From Candidatus Kapaibacterium sp. (lineage in GTDB: Bacteria > Bacteroidota > Ignavibacteria > Kapaibacteriales > UBA2268), in NCBI GenBank assembly GCA_938031175.1, contig CALHGZ010000014.1, forward strand, positions 1-53,518: DNA of 53,518 nt. The letters run 5' to 3'. The notes beneath the pieces are model-generated. The model worked only from the letters and a program-made list of their open reading frames with translations. It was not told the origin of the DNA and made no database searches. The translations under genes were made by a program, and so were the position numbers. Below are positions 9,080-18,137 of the stretch, piece by piece (within the stretch, counting starts at the first letter, position 1; each line of letters begins with the position of its first letter).

Positions 9080-9874
9080 GTGCGCTATTTTCTTCTTATT
9101 TTAGGAAAGTTCTTAAAAATATATTATTATTTAAAATTCGAGACAATTAAAATTTTGAAGTCATACACAAGTATGAATAATACTCTTTATAAAAAAATAA
9201 AAAAACTCAATTTCAATCCACAACACGTTGCTGAGGTAGGTGTACATTTCCCTGAAACATCTAATATTCTTTTATTTATAGAAAATGGCTGTAGAGCAGA
9301 TTTATTTGAACCGGATCCTTTATGTATTGCAAAAATTATGGAAAGATTTAAAGGATATAAAAATGTTAATATCCATCCGTATGCTATTTATGACAAAGCA
9401 ACTACTTTGGAATTGTATAGGGTTGGGTCGTCTAGTTTTGTGAAAAATCTTAAAACAAGTCCGGCGATAATAAACGATAAGTATTTAACTAATAATGATG
9501 ATCTATTCTATGCAGAAGCCCGTTTATTTAAAGATTTTGACGATGGCACAATTGATTTGTTAAGTGTTGATACGGAGGGGTGTGAATGGTATGTGATAAA
9601 ATATATGATTAGCCGACCTGCAATAATCTCATTAGAAACTCATAGTAAGCGATATAAAAATCCTTACCTCAAAGAAATTCAAAATTGGATGAAAGATAAT
9701 GGATACAAAATTTGGTATAAAGATCAATCGGATACCGTTTATATAAAAAAAATTTTTAAACCTGATATTTTATCTCATTGGTACTGGCCACAGTATTGGA
9801 AACATTTAATTAAAGTTTTAAAATATAAAATAATTGATCTCTTTATGTTAAAATCTATTTCAATTATTTTCTAA
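9080..9874 (+). CDS. FkbM family methyltransferase
   Basis: 264 residues. The SAM-binding Rossmann core includes VAEVGVHFPETSNILL and the acidic strand end LFEPDP. FkbM-type motifs follow: NVNIHPYAI, a serine-rich SSSFVKNL segment, and IDLLSVDTEGCEWYVIK. The family O-methylates sugars or polyketide-like acceptors, often in surface glycan loci, but no glycan cluster adjoins it here. The start is uncertain. GTG at 9080 has no clear ribosome site and adds a hydrophobic N-terminus, whereas ATG at 9173 (codon 32) begins just before the fold. It stands alone, with 395 bp without genes after it. Confidence 0.8.
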   Translation: MRYFLLILGKFLKIYYYLKFETIKILKSYTSMNNTLYKKIKKLNFNPQHVAEVGVHFPETSNILLFIENGCRADLFEPDPLCIAKIMERFKGYKNVNIHPYAIYDKATTLELYRVGSSSFVKNLKTSPAIINDKYLTNNDDLFYAEARLFKDFDDGTIDLLSVDTEGCEWYVIKYMISRPAIISLETHSKRYKNPYLKEIQNWMKDNGYKIWYKDQSDTVYIKKIFKPDILSHWYWPQYWKHLIKVLKYKIIDLFMLKSISIIF

Positions 9875-10269
9875 ATCTTATTTTTCTTCTTTCATATTAT
9901 TGAATTATAAGAATTAATTTTAGCAGTCAATAAAATTAAAATATATTACCAATTAAATAATCAAAAATTATCAACGATTAATATTTTTAATCATATACTA
10001 AACAACAAATATTCAAGCTAATAAGAACAAAATATAACTGCACCTCATTAAAAGTTTTTTTTTGGAATGGACGATAATTAATAAAAATACACAGCAACGA
10101 AATGCATAGCAAAAACATTCCACACAGAATTAAATTTTCCTGGGATAAAATTTATAAACAATAAATCAAACTTAGTTTATTAATACAAATTATTTTATAC
10201 AACATTTTGTGAAACTCTTGATTGTTTATTCTGTTAGAAAATAGATAATTAATATTAATCCGGTGAAAC
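9875..10269 (+). other. 395-bp intergenic region, nothing recognised
   Basis: AT-rich, with stops in all frames. A small hairpin (GATTAA/TTAATC near 9979-9995) lacks the GC content or T-run of a terminator. The last 80 bases must carry the promoter and leader of the gene at 10270, but no confident promoter match was found. Confidence 0.4.
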
Positions 10270-11358
10270 ATGAAAAAATTATTTAATCTCTTGATACTTT
10301 TCTATGTTATTTCATTATCAGTTCAAGCACAGTTTCAAAAAACTAATAGGAATAGCCCTATTATTATTGACCATCAATCCGTAAAGGAATTTCGTAACAT
10401 TCCTCAAAATTTTATTGATTTAGCAGCAAGTCGAAAATTAATTTTTTTACACGCTTCCGTTGGCAGTACAATTGATAATGGATTGAATTGTATACAGGGG
10501 ACACGTACACATCCAGCTGAATGCAAAGAATTTGAACCATATAAATACAATCGAAGCAACTGGAAATTTCAAGGACTAGAAAAAGGCGGCTGGTTTGGTA
10601 AATGTGATAATTTCACTTCTTTTGTAAATAAGTACATTGATGATTACGATATATTTTCTTTCAAATATTGTTATCTCGAGGGATTAGATGATTTAATGGA
10701 ACCCTGTGGCAATCCATTTAATGGTGAAAAAGTCCAGAATGCTTTTAATTATCTAAAAAATGCTTATGAAACATTGGAAAATAATTATCCAGACAAGATT
10801 TTCGTTATATGGACAATCCCTTTAACTCAAACAGGGCAATTTTGTACAGATACTTTAAACGCTCTAATCCGTAAATATGTTAATGATAACAACATGATAC
10901 TTTTCGATATTGCTGATATCGAGACATTCGATCCCGAAGAAAAACCAACCAGAAGTGAACAAGGATTGGAACTGGCATATAAAGGATATTGTGGTGAACA
11001 ACAGCCCGGTGCAAAATCTTGCCATCCAAATTGGACTTGTTCAATTATGCTTGCTAAGGCATTTTGGGTTATGGTAGCTAAAATAGCTGGATGGGAACCG
11101 ATAACAAGTCTTAGCAAGAATATTTATAATGAAACACTCATAATCTATCCAATCCCAGCTTTAGATTATATAAGCATTAGAACAAACGAAATAGCACTTA
11201 AATTTGAAATAAGAGATATATTTGGGAACATATTAATCGAGATAATTCCTGAAAATTTCGAAGAAACAATTAAAATTTCTCATCTGAACAGAGGCATGTA
11301 TATTGTCAAAATTTATCATAAGGACCACTTTGAATTAATGAAGTTTATCAAGGAATGA
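10270..11358 (+). CDS. SGNH-hydrolase-like T9SS cargo protein
   Basis: 362 residues. The signal peptide ends SVQA at residue 20. A block LIFLHASVGSTIDNGL (58-73) takes the place of the first SGNH block, and a late CHPNW near residue 254 could supply the catalytic His of an SGNH/GDSL-type esterase. The central strand IFVIWTIPLTQTG fits the same fold. Seven or more Cys in the mature domain suggest disulfides. Residues from about 287 form a T9SS type A sorting tail (YPIPALDYISI, then SHLNRGMYIVKIY and a basic end), so the protein should be exported and surface-attached or released. The substrate is unknown, and the hydrolase assignment is inference from weak motifs. Confidence 0.7.
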   Translation: MKKLFNLLILFYVISLSVQAQFQKTNRNSPIIIDHQSVKEFRNIPQNFIDLAASRKLIFLHASVGSTIDNGLNCIQGTRTHPAECKEFEPYKYNRSNWKFQGLEKGGWFGKCDNFTSFVNKYIDDYDIFSFKYCYLEGLDDLMEPCGNPFNGEKVQNAFNYLKNAYETLENNYPDKIFVIWTIPLTQTGQFCTDTLNALIRKYVNDNNMILFDIADIETFDPEEKPTRSEQGLELAYKGYCGEQQPGAKSCHPNWTCSIMLAKAFWVMVAKIAGWEPITSLSKNIYNETLIIYPIPALDYISIRTNEIALKFEIRDIFGNILIEIIPENFEETIKISHLNRGMYIVKIYHKDHFELMKFIKE

Positions 11359-11519
11359 AAATTGAAATAGTGATAATTATTTTTTATCCTAATTAAACTA
11401 ATTGACAGCACGCTGAACATATTTTCTCTCAATTAAAATTAATTAAAAAGATAATTTTTTTTGAGAACAACAAGAAAAAACAGAGGAATAAAATTTATTG
11501 GTGCAGGCTCTTTATCTAG

Positions 11520-11593
11520 CTCCTGAGGAGGGACTTGAACCCCCGACCCTCTGATTAACAGTCAGATGCTCTAACCAGCTGAGCTACTCAGGA
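11520..11593 (-). tRNA. tRNA-Asn (GTT)
   Basis: A full cloverleaf on the minus strand: 7-bp acceptor TCCTGAG/CTCAGGA with discriminator G, D arm GCTC...GAGC, anticodon stem CTGA/TCAG around loop CTGTTAA (anticodon GTT), and T arm with GGTTCAAGTCC. The CCA end is not encoded (CTA follows). Confidence 0.95.
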
Positions 11594-11602
11594 ATCAGAT
11601 CA

Positions 11603-11634
11603 CAAAATTAACAAAATATTCAATTTTTTGCAAT
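11603..11634 (-). promoter_or_regulatory. Bacteroidota-type promoter of tRNA-Asn
   Basis: On the minus strand a TTG at 11633-11631 is followed after 20 bases by TAATTTTG at 11610-11603, matching TTG-N19-21-TAnnTTTG recognised by Bacteroidota sigma-A. The -7 element ends 10 bases before the mature tRNA 5' end, the expected distance for a start a few bases upstream of the tRNA. Confidence 0.6.
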
Positions 11635-11730
11635 AAAAATTTTCTCACCCTCTAATTTCATAGAATCATAAATATCCCTTATATTCGTAATGTGAAATTT
11701 ATTACCACAATCGGGCATAAATTGAACTAA

Positions 11731-12468
11731 ATGCTCACAGAAACAGAATCAGTTATTTTAAATAGCCGAAAATTCGGTGATACAAGTAAAATTTTAACTC
11801 TTTTCAGTCGGGATTATGGTCGTCTTTCCATTTTAGCAAAAGGTGCAAGACAAAAGAAAAACAAATTCCGTAGTATTTTAGAACCAATTAATATAATATC
11901 ATTGACATATTATAAACGTCCTAATAGAGATTTGCATCTACTATCTTCAGCAGAAGTTAAATATCCATTAATAAAAATTTTTGATTTATACGATAATTTA
12001 GCAGCCGGTTTAGCTATTATTGAAATGCTCTATTATTCAATTCAGGAACAGATTGTTTATGAAAAATTATATCAAAAAACAATTCAAACCCTAATTAAGT
12101 TAGATTCTTCGGACTGCAATCCTTTTGCATTACTTGTAAACTATCAGATTTACTTAGCCAGTTCATTAGGTTTTGGTATAGATTTTGATTTAAACGAAAA
12201 ATTATATGATACTATATTCTTTTCAGTTACAAACGGTAATTTCATTTGTGCTGATAATCATACAGGAAATCAATTGTTTAGAATAGATTCAAAACTTTTC
12301 GAAAAAATTAAAAAATATTCTGTTGATAATGAGTTGGACACAAAAGTAAATTTTACTGACAGCGAAAAACAAGTGATTCTTGATATGTTTTCCCGTTACT
12401 TTTCATTCCATTTAGAAAAAAAATTTTATCTCAGGACACAAAAACTACTGATAAATAGTTACTTATGA
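11731..12468 (+). CDS. recO: DNA repair protein RecO
   Basis: 245 residues, the usual RecO length. The N-terminal OB-fold is clear (ESVILNSRKFGDTSKILTLF, then GRLSILAKGARQKK), followed by the all-helical RecO C domain. RecO loads RecA on SSB-coated gaps together with RecR. The four-Cys zinc site found in many RecO proteins is not evident: only one Cys lies in the relevant FICADNH segment. The TGA stop overlaps the next gene's ATG (ATGA), so the two genes are translationally coupled. Confidence 0.92.
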   Translation: MLTETESVILNSRKFGDTSKILTLFSRDYGRLSILAKGARQKKNKFRSILEPINIISLTYYKRPNRDLHLLSSAEVKYPLIKIFDLYDNLAAGLAIIEMLYYSIQEQIVYEKLYQKTIQTLIKLDSSDCNPFALLVNYQIYLASSLGFGIDFDLNEKLYDTIFFSVTNGNFICADNHTGNQLFRIDSKLFEKIKKYSVDNELDTKVNFTDSEKQVILDMFSRYFSFHLEKKFYLRTQKLLINSYL

Positions 12469-13772
12469 TTTGGAACATATTATTAACATTTTTTTTCGTC
12501 GGATTGAACGCTTTTTTTGTTGCAGCCGAATTTGCAATTGTCAAAGTACGTTCATCACAAATTGAGTTACGGATTCGTGCAGGTAGTAAATTTGCAAAAA
12601 TTACTAAACATCTAATAAAACATCTGGATGAATATTTATCAGCAACACAATTAGGAATAACTTTCTCTTCTCTAGGATTAGGATGGATTGGAGAAAGTGT
12701 TGTTGCAACAATCATTTTCGATATTATTCATTTATTCGGATTGAATATTTCATCTGAGGTAATCCATAGCATATCACTACCTACAGCTTTTGCTACTATA
12801 ACATTTCTTCATATCGTCTTTGGTGAGTTAGCTCCTAAATCACTGGCAATTCAAAGATCTGAACAAGTTTCACTTTTGGTATCACTACCCCTACGGATCT
12901 TCTATTTTATTTTCAAACCGATTATTTGGTCTTTAAATAGTATTGCAAATCTTTTTGTCAGGTTAATTGGCCTTGAAACAATAAATCAAGAACAAGAACT
13001 CCATAGCTCAGAAGAATTACAATATCTACTCGATGAAAGCCAGAAAAGCGGAATTATCGAACAAACAGAACATCAGATTTTACAAAACGTGTTTGGTTTT
13101 TCCGAAATAAATGTAAAGCAGGTAATGGTACCGCATAACAAAATCGTTGCTATTGATATCGAAATGCCCACTAAAGAAATTATTCAGAAATTTATTGAAG
13201 AGGGATATTCTCGTATGCCCGTCTATCGGGATACGATCGATAATATAATCGGGGTCATCTACGCAAAAGATTTAATAAGTATGGCTTATAATCAGAATTT
13301 AATTATTATAGATGATATTTTACGACCTGCATACTTTGTAAATGAAAGCGATAAAATTGGTTATATTCTTCGTTTACTTCAAAAAGAAAAAATACATTTA
13401 GCAATTGTAATAGATGAATTCGGTGGTACTGCTGGAATTGTAACTCTGGAAGATATTTTAGAAGAACTGGTTGGCGAAATTCAGGATGAGTATGATGAAG
13501 AAAAACCAATTGTTGAACAAATTGACGAAAATTCCTATTTCGTTCTAGCTTCTGCAACTATTAATGATGTCAATGAATTTTTACCTGAACCATTACCCGA
13601 AAGTGAAGACTATGAAACTGTTGGTGGTTTGATTATGCATAGCGTCGGACGTATTCCTGAGCTTTATGAAATAATTTTGCTCGATAATTATAATTGTGAA
13701 ATTTTAAAACGCTCTGAAAGGTATATTGAATTGGTGAAACTTACCCTGGTAAATAGAGAACAATTGACTTAA
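12465..13772 (+). CDS. HlyC/CorC (CNNM) family membrane transport protein
   Basis: 435 residues. The order is a CNNM/DUF21 membrane domain (residues 1-190, with NAFFVAAEFAIVKVR and FGELAPKSLAIQ), a CBS pair (about 205-325, with VMVPHNKIVAIDI and VIDEFGGTAGIVTLEDILEELVGEI) and the CorC_HlyC domain at the C-terminus (ETVGGLIMHSVGRIPE). The family is linked to magnesium efflux or homeostasis and to small-ion transport, with CBS domains sensing nucleotides. It starts inside the recO stop codon. The exact ion is not determined by sequence. Confidence 0.9.
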   Translation: MIWNILLTFFFVGLNAFFVAAEFAIVKVRSSQIELRIRAGSKFAKITKHLIKHLDEYLSATQLGITFSSLGLGWIGESVVATIIFDIIHLFGLNISSEVIHSISLPTAFATITFLHIVFGELAPKSLAIQRSEQVSLLVSLPLRIFYFIFKPIIWSLNSIANLFVRLIGLETINQEQELHSSEELQYLLDESQKSGIIEQTEHQILQNVFGFSEINVKQVMVPHNKIVAIDIEMPTKEIIQKFIEEGYSRMPVYRDTIDNIIGVIYAKDLISMAYNQNLIIIDDILRPAYFVNESDKIGYILRLLQKEKIHLAIVIDEFGGTAGIVTLEDILEELVGEIQDEYDEEKPIVEQIDENSYFVLASATINDVNEFLPEPLPESEDYETVGGLIMHSVGRIPELYEIILLDNYNCEILKRSERYIELVKLTLVNREQLT

Positions 13773-13947
13773 AATACCAAAATGAAACATCTCAATACAC
13801 TAAACTTTATTTGATGCAAAATCTTGTGTCATGGCACTTAAGTTCTTCATTTTAATTATTCTTGGTTAATTAGAATGAAGATAATTTTATAAGTTAATCA
13901 AAATTGTTTTATAATTGAAGTGTCTCATATTTTTTTTATACTTTCAA

Positions 13948-14277
13948 TTATCTACTCTTTACTATGATTGCAAGCCAGATAGTTTCAATATCTGGATTAG
14001 TATAATTGACACGATGCTTTTTGTTTGGTGGTATGTATATATAATCACCGGGATTCATTTTTGTAATACCTTCATCCTTAAACTCAATTTCAGCATTTCC
14101 TTGCAGTAGTAATACCCATTCAGCCCAATCCTGATCGTACCAAAATCCATTTGGTGATTTTTGCCCTTTTGAGGTAATTCTTTCGATTTTTAAATACTCA
14201 TTATTGAAAATTATTTCAAATACTTCATCCTGAGATGCATCAGGTAAATCTTTAAATATGTTACCAAAATTTATCAT
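13948..14277 (-). CDS. Cupin-domain protein
   Basis: 109 residues from ATG 14277. An upstream in-frame ATG at 14337 would run into ruvB, so the later start, six bases after the ruvB stop, is preferred. A single small cupin barrel is visible: WAEWVLLLQGNAEIEF (first motif, Glu in place of some His ligands), then NPGDYIYIPPNKKHRVNYT (second motif with His). The likely role is binding a metal and a small molecule, and the function is unknown. It directly follows ruvB on the same strand, so it is probably co-transcribed. Confidence 0.8.
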   Translation of the reverse strand: MINFGNIFKDLPDASQDEVFEIIFNNEYLKIERITSKGQKSPNGFWYDQDWAEWVLLLQGNAEIEFKDEGITKMNPGDYIYIPPNKKHRVNYTNPDIETIWLAIIVKSR

Positions 14278-14282
14278 GTAAT

Positions 14283-15317
14283 TTATTCGAATAATCTTGT
14301 ACTTTTTTGATGTAATTTCAATCCAAAATGTTGGCATGCCAATTCAGTTACAACTCTTCCTCTCGGAGTACGTTTTATAAATCCCTCCCTTATTAAATAA
14401 GGTTCATATACTTCTTCGATAGTCCCAGCTTCCTCCCCGACAGCAACCGCCAATGAACCCAACCCAACCGGTCCTCCGCTAAATTTTTGTATAATAGTTA
14501 ATAGAATACGTTTATCCATATCATCCAATCCATAATTATCTACTTCGAGAGCTTCGAGAGCAATAAGGCATATTTCTTTTGTTATAACTCCATTACCCTT
14601 GACCTGTGCAAAATCACGAGTACGTCTTAATAATCTATTTGCAATACGAGGAGTGCCACGGGAACGAGCGGCTAATTCCTTTGCACCTTCATTTTCAATA
14701 GGGACATTCAATATTTTTGCCGAGCGTTTAATTATTTTTTCAAGTTCATCAACACCATAATAATCTAATCTATTGGTAATACCGAAACGCGAGAGTAAAG
14801 GTGATGATAGTAAGCCGGCACGCGTTGTCGCACCAATGAGTGTAAAATGAGGTAATGCTATCTGAATTGTTCGAGCAGACGGTCCTGAATCTATCATTAT
14901 ATCTAAACGATATTCCTCCATTGCAGAGTATAAATACTCTTCTACAACTGTTGAAAGACGATGGATTTCGTCAATAAAAATTATATCACCTTCATCCAAA
15001 TTAGTTAATAATCCGGCTAAGTCGCCAGGTTTTTCCAAGACCGGACCAGATGTTGTTTTTATATTAGCACCAAGCTCTTTGGCTATTATATAACTCAAGG
15101 TAGTTTTACCAAGACCAGGAGGTCCTGTGAGTAGAACATGATCTAATGCTTCTCCCCTTTGCAAGGCTGCTTTAATGAATATTTTTAAATTATCCACAAT
15201 TTTGCTTTGCCCGGTGAATTCTTCAAAACGGACTGGCCTTAAATTCGACTCGAATTCATCGTATTCACTTTTTATTGCTGATGTTAGGTCAGTTGAACGT
15301 TTTGATTCTTTGTTCAT
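14283..15317 (-). CDS. ruvB: Holliday junction helicase motor RuvB
   Basis: 344 residues, normal length. An AAA+ core with Walker A GPPGLGKT at 65-72, Walker B DEIH at 116-119, sensor 1 GATTRAG at 162-168 and arginine-finger/sensor 2 region [11 protein letters not shown]. The C-terminal winged helix ends with [16 protein letters not shown]. It drives branch migration with RuvA at Holliday junctions. ruvA and ruvC are not in the window. Confidence 0.97.
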   Translation of the reverse strand: MNKESKRSTDLTSAIKSEYDEFESNLRPVRFEEFTGQSKIVDNLKIFIKAALQRGEALDHVLLTGPPGLGKTTLSYIIAKELGANIKTTSGPVLEKPGDLAGLLTNLDEGDIIFIDEIHRLSTVVEEYLYSAMEEYRLDIMIDSGPSARTIQIALPHFTLIGATTRAGLLSSPLLSRFGITNRLDYYGVDELEKIIKRSAKILNVPIENEGAKELAARSRGTPRIANRLLRRTRDFAQVKGNGVITKEICLIALEALEVDNYGLDDMDKRILLTIIQKFSGGPVGLGSLAVAVGEEAGTIEEVYEPYLIREGFIKRTPRGRVVTELACQHFGLKLHQKSTRLFE

Positions 15318-15561
15318 ATCACTAATAGAATTTTATAATTGCAATATAAATAATTGTAACGAATTTTTCGGTAATCAACTTTATTGTATTATAAAAATAT
15401 GTTAGAAGGTAATTATTTATGAATCTAGTTTAAGCGGATTTCTATTTATAAAGAAGAAGTATTTTCTGACAATTGCAGAAATCGATTAAATATTCCATAA
15501 AAATATAGTCGAATAATTTTCAATTCCGATTAAAACGAGTAGTTCAAGTTTTAAGAATTAG

Positions 15562-16911
15562 TCAATGACTATGTTCATCATCATTGCCATGATGATTATG
15601 AACGTGTTCATCATGATCATGATGGTGGTCTTCGTGGTCGTGATGCTCAAATTCTTCAAAATTAACTTCTTCTGTAATTGAGAAATCGAGCAGGAAATCC
15701 ATTACTTTTTTGGCAAGGACTGAATTCAGGAAGTCAGTATTTTGCATCAATCGATTCCGCAAAAATTCTGGATCGCTATTCATTCTCTGCGATTCTGATT
15801 CAACTATTGGGTCAATGTCATAATCTTCTACTTTTATATTTTCTGCATCAATGATCTTTTTCCGTATAATTTCCCATTTGACAGTATGTTCAGCAATAGG
15901 CTTTAGATCTTTAACAATATCCGGGCTTGAAAAGTATTCCTGATCTTTTTGATTTTTGTATTTTTCTTTCAAATCCTTTATCATTGCATTAATAACTTGC
16001 CAAGTGAGAGTTTCAGGAATTTCGAAATTGTGATTTGAAACAAGATAATTAATTATTTGTTTCTCCATTAATTCCCTGCTTTTTTCATTCCATTCATCTT
16101 GCAAACGCATAGCCACTTGTTCTTTGTAGTCTTCGACTGTTTCAAGATTTCCATTTGTAATCGCCTTGACAAATTCATCATTAAGTTCAGCAGGCAGCAA
16201 TTTTTGTATTTCATGAATTGTAATTGAATAAGTTTTGTCGGGTGCAAATTTATCTTGCTCTTTCGGACGGTATATAACTGACTCACCAATTTTTTTGCCG
16301 ATAATTAGATTTTTGAACTCTGGTATAACCACTTCGCCAGCTAAATAAATATGTGTTTCTTCCTCCTTCGCTCCAATAATTGGCAATCCGCTCGATGGGT
16401 CAACTTCCCTTATTTTTACACCTACAACATATTGTTCATCTGAGACAATTTCATCAGGGACAAAATTACCATTATTGAGTAAAATTTTGTTTATTGTTTG
16501 TTCAATTTCCTCATCTGTTACATTGTGTATAGGTTCTTTGATGTGGATTCCTTTATAATCAATCAATTCAAATTCAGGTAATTTATCATATTCGACAATA
16601 AATTCTACGTGAGTATCAGTATTGATTACATTTTTCAGAACAGGTTCTCCTATAAAATTTATTTTTTCTTTTTTCGAAATATCAAAGAAAATTTCATTGA
16701 CAGCTTCCTCATTAGCGGACTCTTCAATTTCCTTGCCGAATCTTTGTTTGATTAAATTAATTGGTACTTTACCTTTCCTAAATCCAGGCAAAGCAATGTC
16801 TTTCCTTGCTTTTTCGTATGCTTCGTCATAATACTTTTGCATCTCGCCTTTTGTTAATTTAATCGAGATTTCCTCTCTGACTCCACTTATTTTTTTTATT
16901 GCTTTTTCCAA
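15562..16911 (-). CDS. tig: Trigger factor with histidine-rich C-terminal tail
   Basis: 449 residues from TTG 16911. The ribosome-binding signature is GFRKGKVP in LPGFRKGKVPINLIKQRFG, followed by the FKBP-like PPIase domain and the helical C domain. It is a ribosome-tethered chaperone for nascent chains. There is no ATG near the 5' end. GGAG at 16921-16918 lies six bases before TTG 16911, and that start gives an N-terminus the same length as E. coli trigger factor up to the first strand. TTG 16923 or 16917 are alternatives. The last 30 residues contain 13 His mixed with Asp/Glu, an addition not part of the usual fold and a probable metal-binding tail. The tRNA-Leu gene ends 22 bp upstream. 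Confidence 0.93.
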   Translation of the reverse strand: MEKAIKKISGVREEISIKLTKGEMQKYYDEAYEKARKDIALPGFRKGKVPINLIKQRFGKEIEESANEEAVNEIFFDISKKEKINFIGEPVLKNVINTDTHVEFIVEYDKLPEFELIDYKGIHIKEPIHNVTDEEIEQTINKILLNNGNFVPDEIVSDEQYVVGVKIREVDPSSGLPIIGAKEEETHIYLAGEVVIPEFKNLIIGKKIGESVIYRPKEQDKFAPDKTYSITIHEIQKLLPAELNDEFVKAITNGNLETVEDYKEQVAMRLQDEWNEKSRELMEKQIINYLVSNHNFEIPETLTWQVINAMIKDLKEKYKNQKDQEYFSSPDIVKDLKPIAEHTVKWEIIRKKIIDAENIKVEDYDIDPIVESESQRMNSDPEFLRNRLMQNTDFLNSVLAKKVMDFLLDFSITEEVNFEEFEHHDHEDHHHDHDEHVHNHHGNDDEHSH

Positions 16912-16933
16912 TTTCAACTCCAAATGAAAAAAG

Positions 16934-17015
16934 TGCGGAAGGGGGGACTTGAACCCCCACGAGTTACCTCACTAGATCCTAAGTCTAGCGCGTCTGCCAA
17001 TTCCGCCACTTCCGC
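16934..17015 (-). tRNA. tRNA-Leu (TAG)
   Basis: Minus-strand class II tRNA of 82 nt: acceptor GCGGAAG/CTTCCGC with discriminator A, anticodon stem CTAGA/TCTAG around loop CTTAGGA (anticodon TAG), a variable arm TGAGGTAACTCG, and T loop GGTTCAAGTCC. CCA is not encoded. It lies just upstream of trigger factor on the same strand. Confidence 0.95.
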
Positions 17016-17362
17016 AGAATTGAGATTACAAATATAAATAATTTAAATGATATACTGAAATTAGATGTATAACAAATTTAAATTTGCCAATAACAACAAT
17101 GTTGACGACAAATGACCCTAGCCAGTATTAAAAGAAAAAACAGAATCCAATATATATTCAAAAGTAACAGAAACCGATTATAAAGATTAATATCACAGGC
17201 ATTATAAAAATGGCAGCAAAAATTTTAAGAAAAATAATTTTTTGCAACGATAAATTATTTTATGTGTAATTATGTTTGAATGAAAATTGAAATATGATTA
17301 AACGTTTTCATTTAAACAAGTGTCAAACAACTGTAATTTTGAAACAAATTATAAGGTGCATT
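17016..17362 (+). other. 347-bp intergenic region upstream of LTxxQ lipoprotein
   Basis: Divergent spacer between tRNA-Leu and the lipoprotein gene. It contains the tRNA promoter on the minus strand. On the plus strand TATGTTTG at 17271-17278 fits a -7 element, but no TTG lies at the right distance. An in-frame ATG at 17294 exists upstream of the chosen lipoprotein start and would spoil the signal peptide. Confidence 0.4.
17029..17059 (-). promoter_or_regulatory. Probable Bacteroidota-type promoter of tRNA-Leu/tig
   Basis: On the minus strand TATATTTG (17036-17029) is a perfect TAnnTTTG -7 element, 14 bases from the tRNA 5' end. The -33 position at 20 bases holds TTC rather than TTG, so the match is partial. 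No other promoter was seen between the tRNA and trigger factor, which suggests read-through into tig. Confidence 0.4.
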
Positions 17363-18052
17363 ATGAAACATAATATCCTGAAACAATCATTACTTTTGAG
17401 CCTATTCGTAGCTTTACTAATATCAAGTTGCGACAGAATTCCTACAGAACCAGAATCAACTGCATTAAGTAACACTAATAGCGAATTATTTACAATAGTT
17501 GAATATGATGTATTCGCTGGCGATTTTCAGGAAGCCACATTAGATCAAGAATTGGCAATGCGAGTTGAAAATGGTAAACCTAATCCACCTGTTCGTCCAA
17601 TACCATTATTAGGAATCTTAAGATTAATGAATTTAACTGAAGATCAAAAAGCCGAAGTTCTTGAATATTTAGCCGCACACAGAGATTGTGTCAAAGCTGC
17701 GATGTTGAAGATGCATACTCAACAGCGACAACTAATGGAGCGTGTAAACAACGCCCGTAAAGAAATTATGGAGAAAGTAAAGTCTGGAGAAATTACACGA
17801 GAAGAAGCCCAGCTACAATTAAAAAATTTAAATGAAAACTTTTTCGAGGCGATGTATCAATTAAGATTAGAAACTTGCGAAGCTTTGAAAGAATGCAGGG
17901 CAACTTTAATTGATGCTATCAATAATATGGAACTTACCGAAGAGCAACGTGCAATTTGGGAGCGTTGGCTGGCTTCATTACCCGAAATTAACTGTGAAAG
18001 ACCTATTAAGGATAATGGTGGACGTGGACCTGGAAACGGACCAAGAAGATAA
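17363..18052 (+). CDS. LTxxQ-motif (Spy/CpxP-like) lipoprotein
   Basis: 229 residues from ATG 17363, preceded by AAGGTG. This start gives a clean lipoprotein signal ending LISSC (Cys23). Two LTxxQ motifs mark the Spy/CpxP family fold: LTEDQ at 91-95 and LTEEQ at 191-195, 100 residues apart, separated by charged helices. Spy and CpxP are periplasmic helical chaperones or stress sensors, but those are soluble, whereas this one should be lipid-anchored. Four Cys (109, 172, 178, 211) may form disulfides. The C-terminus is Gly/Arg/Pro-rich. A terminator follows directly, so it is a one-gene unit. Confidence 0.7.
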   Translation: MKHNILKQSLLLSLFVALLISSCDRIPTEPESTALSNTNSELFTIVEYDVFAGDFQEATLDQELAMRVENGKPNPPVRPIPLLGILRLMNLTEDQKAEVLEYLAAHRDCVKAAMLKMHTQQRQLMERVNNARKEIMEKVKSGEITREEAQLQLKNLNENFFEAMYQLRLETCEALKECRATLIDAINNMELTEEQRAIWERWLASLPEINCERPIKDNGGRGPGNGPRR

Positions 18053-18078
18053 AGTTTTTATCCTCAAAAAATGTAAAT

Positions 18079-18102
18079 AAGCCGGCTATAGCCGGCTTTT
18101 TT
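18079..18102 (+). terminator. Rho-independent terminator
   Basis: A perfect inverted repeat AAGCCGGCTATAGCCGGCTT followed by a T-rich run. It lies 27 bp after the LTxxQ lipoprotein stop. Confidence 0.85.
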
Positions 18103-18137
18103 ATTTTTGATAGATATTTTCATACTTTTGCGATAAT

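Noticed and set aside
17241-17278. TTTG ... TATGTTTG as promoter of the LTxxQ lipoprotein
   Set aside because: The spacing is 26 bases instead of 19-21; only the -7 part fits.
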